From Candidatus Hodarchaeota archaeon (lineage in GTDB: Archaea > Asgardarchaeota > Heimdallarchaeia > Hodarchaeales > Hodarchaeaceae), in the NCBI GenBank assembly GCA_016839665.1, contig JAEOTU010000321.1, positions 1-17,484 of the forward strand: 17,484 bases of DNA, in the 5' to 3' direction. The notes beneath the pieces were generated by a model that searched no databases, had not been told where the DNA came from, and was given only the letters and a program-made list of their open reading frames with translations. Shown piece by piece: positions 13,780 through 17,484 of the stretch. Within the stretch, counting starts at the first letter, position 1; the number at the start of each line of letters is the position of its first letter. Both the position numbers and the translations under genes were made by a program.

Positions 13780-15621
13780 ATGCGACAAAAAGGTCTTATA
13801 CCAGCAATCATTGTTGTTTTTCTCCTAATTGGGGGAATGGGAAGAGTTGAGAGCTTATCATATGAAAATTCAGCGGAAGTTATTCCCTTATTCGAAAATA
13901 ATCAAATTCTTGAAATAGCAGTTGTTTTTATTAATTTCGATCATGAAATATTGACTTTTGGAGAGATAAATTTACCTAATATGTTGTGGGGGATCGAGAT
14001 ATTGAATTACATTGTTGACTACTCCTTTTATGAGGCCAATGATTCTTATAAAACAAATGTTATGAATTTTATTGATTCGATTGCGAAACCAAACGCAGTA
14101 ACATCAAAACTTAAGCTAGATGAATTAAATGCGCAAGCAATAGATGGTCATGTAAGGGATATTTTCGAAATACAAAACGGAACAGCTATACCTGCTGAAG
14201 AGATAGAAGAATGGTTTCATTCAAACCCGTATGAACAGTCTTCTGACTATTGTTATTATGTGTTAAACCTCACAAAATTTGACACGACCGATCATTCTGA
14301 GGAACACTGGTTTTCAGTAAAGGAACTGGATGTAGATACAGGTGTCCAGCGCCATTGGTGGCGTAATGAATGGGATTTCCCGTTAAACTTTGATGTGTCT
14401 TTTCCTTTTGTTGGTTATGGCCACAAATACCGTAATTACTTTTTTGATCCAACAGCGTACCAGTGGTACACTCAATGGTATTATACTTGGAACAATATCT
14501 CTACAGAAACTCGATATTATTCAGAAACAGATTTAGATGAATTTCTACATTCAAACGGGAATTTTACTGACTATATTGAGCAGTGGTTAACTGATGTGAT
14601 TTTGTATCAGCATTATGTTCCTTATCCTGAGTATGGTAAAGGAATATCTGTGGAACTAGCCGTTTTTCACAACGTCTCTCATCTTGGACTGAGTTCCGAT
14701 GATTTGAAATGGGTTGTTAATGAAACAGAGGTGGTAGAAGCTCTCTCACAGTTGGCTCCAAATTCTGAAATCACTTTTACTGTAGATTTTAAGAGCTGGA
14801 ATGATTATCCAGAGATTCAATCTTTCTTTAGTATGTCAGAACTCGACCCTCAAGAATCGTATTCAGGAGACCCCCCGATTCCAGATTACCGTTATTATGA
14901 CGCTTACACTCTTTATACCGAGTATCTTTGGGATCCTGATTTTACTGGAAAGGTCTTTGATAAAGAATTACAATCTGAAATTAATGTAACAGGCTATGCA
15001 TTCATAATCGATAATGCAACTTTTGCTTCTCCAGGGATTTGGAGTGGAGGTGGATTATATACAGGATTAGGCGGATCAGGTCAAATCGTACAATTGTTAG
15101 AGCTTGATCGCTTATTTTATCCAAACCGAACAAAAACTCGGCAGGGTTTCACAAATGTTGTAATTCATGAAACAGGACATGCTATCGGCTATTATCATAC
15201 TTTTGGAGGAGAAATTTGTATTTCTGATTTTATTGGAGATGTGATGGGCTATTATCCTGGTACCAGTCGCTATTCTAAAGTCAGAATAGAAGCTTTTCAA
15301 AGACAAGCAGTTAATATTCGAGCAGTAAATGAAACTAATAATTTCATTAATGAGGTAAATGACCAATTCTCCCTCTTGTCCCAAGAAGAAATAGAGAGAA
15401 TTACCGAGTTTCAGGAGCAGTTTCTTGCGTCGAGGAAAAATCATTCATACGCAATTGCATGGGATGTCTTAGCAGAGTTAGAATTTTATCTACAAAATCT
15501 ATCTTATGAGACTCTACCGCAAGAAAATCCGTCAATTGATCCACTCGTAGTAACTATAGGAGTAATTGGTGTAGTTGTTCTACTAGGAGGCGGAGTTCTA
15601 GTCATTCGGCGGTTAAAGTGA
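13780..15621 (+). CDS. Membrane-anchored metzincin-type metalloprotease
   Basis: Predicted extracytoplasmic zinc peptidase of 613 residues. H463-E-T-G-H467-A-I-G-Y-Y-H473 is a full H-E-x-x-H-x-x-G-x-x-H metzincin zinc motif, with E464 as general base. A Met-turn candidate, V488-M489-G-Y-Y, follows 16 residues later. The N-terminus (MRQKGLIPAIIVVFLLIGG) is a signal peptide. The C-terminus has a transmembrane helix (about 588-609, with GGG) and a short RRLK tail, so the large domain faces outside. More than ten N-x-S/T sequons suggest glycosylation. The ~440 residues before the zinc motif are acidic and Tyr/Trp-rich and match no family I can name. ATG 13780 is chosen over TTG 13741 because AGGTGG (13768-13773) has good spacing to it. 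The substrate is unknown. It stands alone between divergent and convergent neighbours. Confidence 0.8.
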   Translation: MRQKGLIPAIIVVFLLIGGMGRVESLSYENSAEVIPLFENNQILEIAVVFINFDHEILTFGEINLPNMLWGIEILNYIVDYSFYEANDSYKTNVMNFIDSIAKPNAVTSKLKLDELNAQAIDGHVRDIFEIQNGTAIPAEEIEEWFHSNPYEQSSDYCYYVLNLTKFDTTDHSEEHWFSVKELDVDTGVQRHWWRNEWDFPLNFDVSFPFVGYGHKYRNYFFDPTAYQWYTQWYYTWNNISTETRYYSETDLDEFLHSNGNFTDYIEQWLTDVILYQHYVPYPEYGKGISVELAVFHNVSHLGLSSDDLKWVVNETEVVEALSQLAPNSEITFTVDFKSWNDYPEIQSFFSMSELDPQESYSGDPPIPDYRYYDAYTLYTEYLWDPDFTGKVFDKELQSEINVTGYAFIIDNATFASPGIWSGGGLYTGLGGSGQIVQLLELDRLFYPNRTKTRQGFTNVVIHETGHAIGYYHTFGGEICISDFIGDVMGYYPGTSRYSKVRIEAFQRQAVNIRAVNETNNFINEVNDQFSLLSQEEIERITEFQEQFLASRKNHSYAIAWDVLAELEFYLQNLSYETLPQENPSIDPLVVTIGVIGVVVLLGGGVLVIRRLK

Positions 15622-15632
15622 ATCTCTTGGTG

Positions 15633-16307
15633 TTATTCTAGATGTAGTGTAATGTCTGTTAGGTCCCTGACGATTAGGTCTGGTTTTTCCTTTTTTAACA
15701 CATTTTCATCAAATATTCCAGATAAAACAGCAATAGTTTTTGCCCCACCTGCTTTTCCCGCCCTAATATCAGTGATAGAGTCTCCCACAATAGCACAATC
15801 CTCTATTGGTACGCCTAATCTTTTGGCTCCTTCAAGAAGAGAATCAGGGGCAGGTTTTGGCCTTTTAACGTCTAAAGTTGTAATAATCGCTTTAAAATAG
15901 CCATCAAATTTTAATCTTTTCAATTGGTCTTTAATGAGTGACTTCTCTAGATAGCGCAGTGTAACAAGAACAAGCGGAAAACGCATAGAAAGATCGGCCA
16001 ACACTTTATGTGCTCCAAGGATAGGGGTTACTTCCCAAAGACAGGCTTCGTTCCAAATCCTTAACCACTCATCAATAAAATCTGTATGCAAATCTGGTGT
16101 AATAATTATCAGACCAGTTGGTATTTTGTCTTTTGAGACTCCCAAATCCAACCTCCTAGCGATTTCTAAAGAGATATTTCTCACATCTTTATTTGCTACG
16201 GGTGTACAATTGAAACTCTTCATGGTAACATTCGTTGCTTTCGTGTAAGCTCTTGTTGAATCCACAAGCACTCCATCAAAATCAACTAGTATTGCCTTAA
16301 TCTTCAT
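15633..16307 (-). CDS. HAD-superfamily phosphatase (phosphoglycolate-phosphatase-like)
   Basis: This 224-residue cytoplasmic HAD hydrolase has all four motifs. Motif I is D9-F-D11-G-V-L-V-D, with nucleophile D9 and acid/base D11. Motif II is the T116 of LVTLRYL. Motif III is Lys in KRPKPAPD (K148/K151). Motif IV is G175-D176-S-I-T-D180. The segment between motifs I and II is a helical C1-type cap, as in phosphoglycolate phosphatase and beta-phosphoglucomutase relatives; the exact substrate cannot be assigned. The start is ATG 16307 with GGTGG five bases upstream. The upstream gene is the divergent epimerase. The 3' end is 11 bases from the convergent protease stop. Confidence 0.88.
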   Translation of the reverse strand: MKIKAILVDFDGVLVDSTRAYTKATNVTMKSFNCTPVANKDVRNISLEIARRLDLGVSKDKIPTGLIIITPDLHTDFIDEWLRIWNEACLWEVTPILGAHKVLADLSMRFPLVLVTLRYLEKSLIKDQLKRLKFDGYFKAIITTLDVKRPKPAPDSLLEGAKRLGVPIEDCAIVGDSITDIRAGKAGGAKTIAVLSGIFDENVLKKEKPDLIVRDLTDITLHLE

Positions 16308-16465
16308 TCAAACCACCAAGAGGGAATAGAAAAATCTAAAAAAATGTTATTTTTCGATCGATATTCATTAGCTGTAATATTTTTGAAGCCAAAACTTCCT
16401 TGTAAGCTTCCTGTGATGAAAGCTAAATATCTAATTGAAGAATTCCCTGATAAGGTGTGAAGAAA

Positions 16466-17479
16466 ATGAAAGCATTAGTAACAGGGGGTACAGGCTTCCT
16501 TGGAAGTCACATTGTTGAGGAACTAGTTGAATCAAACTATGATGTACGAGTATTAGCAAGAAAGTCTAGCAATACGACACAATTACCAAACAATGTAGAA
16601 GTAGTTGAGGGTGATATAACCTTACCTGAAACACTTAATTCCGCAATGCAGGATGTAGAAGTAATTTTCAACAATGCTGCAATTATGGATGATTGGGAAT
16701 CTTGGTCGAAACTTGTTCCTATTAATGTAGAGGGTACTCGCAACATTTTAGATGCAGCACGAAAGATAGATATATCAAAAATAGCCCATACAAGTTCTTG
16801 CGCTCTTTACGGATTTCCAAATTCCAAAAAACCGATCACAGAAGACTTTCCCCAAAAGCCTTATGGTGACTATCAAAAATCAAAGTGGGCCGCAGAACAG
16901 ATTGTTGATGATTATGTAGATACATATGGAATGGATATTGTCAGTGTAAGGCCACCTTTCATTCTTGGATCTCGTGATCAGTATACGACCCCATCTTTTG
17001 TGGATGCCATTCAAAAAGGGGAAATGGTTGTTATTGGAAACGGAAAACAAATCCAATCTGTTGTTCATGCCCGTGATGCTGCGCATTGCTTACGTCTTGC
17101 TGCAGAACATCCTAATATTCAAGGAGAAGCTTTTAATGTTACAAGTTTCGATCTATCAGCTGAGGAGCTATACACTCGCTATGCTGAGATGTTAGCTGAG
17201 AAGTCCTCTTTTCGACATATTCCATATCGAGTTGTATGGGTATTTGGTGCTGTCTCTGAAGGTTTCGCAAAGCTTAGACGAAAAAAAGAAAGTCCCCTAA
17301 TGTCTATATTCCGAGTGAAACTTCTAGGTACAAATTATTTGATTGATTCAACCAAAGCTAAGGAGAAACTTGGATATCAACCACGTTTTGATGCAGAAAC
17401 TACTATCTATGATTCTCTCAAATCATATTTTTCTCAACATCCTGATAAGGAGCTACCCCTCCCCCTTCGTGAAAAATAG
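16466..17479 (+). CDS. NAD-dependent epimerase/dehydratase-family protein (extended SDR)
   Basis: This complete 337-residue extended short-chain dehydrogenase has the Rossmann dinucleotide motif T6-G-G-T-G-F-L-G13. The acidic GD.T block (EGDIT, 48-52), the NNAA region (69-72) and the TSS of HTSSCALYG (109-116) follow in order. The active-site Y136-x-x-x-K140 lies in YQKSKWAAEQ. RPPFILG (164-170) and the VVHARDAAHCLRLAAE segment (206-221) are typical of 3-beta-HSD, dihydroflavonol-reductase and NDP-sugar-epimerase relatives. The sequence does not decide between a sugar-nucleotide and a steroid/isoprenoid-like substrate. ATG 16466 is preferred over GTG 16457 because AAGGTG (16452-16457) serves as its ribosome site. 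It is divergent from the HAD gene. Confidence 0.88.
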   Translation: MKALVTGGTGFLGSHIVEELVESNYDVRVLARKSSNTTQLPNNVEVVEGDITLPETLNSAMQDVEVIFNNAAIMDDWESWSKLVPINVEGTRNILDAARKIDISKIAHTSSCALYGFPNSKKPITEDFPQKPYGDYQKSKWAAEQIVDDYVDTYGMDIVSVRPPFILGSRDQYTTPSFVDAIQKGEMVVIGNGKQIQSVVHARDAAHCLRLAAEHPNIQGEAFNVTSFDLSAEELYTRYAEMLAEKSSFRHIPYRVVWVFGAVSEGFAKLRRKKESPLMSIFRVKLLGTNYLIDSTKAKEKLGYQPRFDAETTIYDSLKSYFSQHPDKELPLPLREK

Positions 17480-17484
17480 ACCTA

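Noticed and set aside
15112..15444. 110-codon minus-strand frame inside the protease gene
   Set aside because: It lies opposite the zinc motif region, which is clearly coding on the plus strand.
1..17484. Search for tRNA, rRNA, CRISPR arrays, insertion sequences and attachment sites
   Set aside because: No T-loop/anticodon pattern, no regularly spaced direct repeats, and no transposase or integrase frame was found. The only long repeat is the hydrolase/nitroreductase duplication.

Overview
This 17.5 kb AT-rich window reads as chromosomal DNA of an archaeon, most likely an Asgard archaeon (Heimdallarchaeia-like). The placement is inferred from four things. (1) Many genes carry a GGTG/GGTGATC-type Shine-Dalgarno, and several lie downstream of archaeal TATA-like boxes. 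(2) There is a longin/roadblock-like protein of the kind that is abundant in Asgard genomes (6953-7594). (3) A secreted beta-propeller protein ends in a PGFE + hydrophobic + basic tail, like archaeosortase substrates. (4) Secreted proteins are rich in N-x-S/T sequons. No rRNA or tRNA is present, so the assignment rests on gene style alone.

Left part (1-5.3 kb): a flavin reductase is followed by a DUF1801 gene broken by two compensating frameshifts, and then by a divergent L-2-amino-thiazoline-4-carboxylate-hydrolase-like gene. Next comes a remodelled locus. A membrane-anchored beta-lactamase-fold serine hydrolase (SH) and a SagB-type nitroreductase (NR) face each other. Between them lie a remnant of a second NR and a remnant of a second SH, so the SH-NR pair was once tandemly duplicated. 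An ~870 bp segment with a truncated Hsp20 domain and a Lys/Glu-rich coiled-coil gene sits at the breakpoint.

Middle (5.3-11 kb): the segment holds a secreted beta-propeller protein, a longin/roadblock-like protein in tandem with a seven-helix membrane protein, a ferritin-like diiron protein, and a TetR regulator followed by a six-helix membrane protein and a flavodoxin. The TetR and membrane-protein promoters share an 11-bp element in opposite orientations. The TetR promoter also contains a 13-bp imperfect palindrome. Both are candidate operators.

Right part (11-17.5 kb): a VapBC-like toxin-antitoxin pair has overlapping inverted repeats in its promoter. It is followed by a NapH/CcoG-like polyferredoxin membrane protein, a convergent second seven-helix membrane protein, a large membrane-anchored metzincin-type metalloprotease, a HAD phosphatase and an NAD-dependent epimerase/dehydratase-family protein.

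Recurrent themes are flavin and iron-sulfur redox chemistry, surface-exposed hydrolases, and membrane receptors. The window is a mosaic of small units rather than one long operon. The candidates most worth following are the longin/roadblock + 7TM pair, the TetR/operator/flavodoxin unit, the metzincin and the SH-NR duplication scar.
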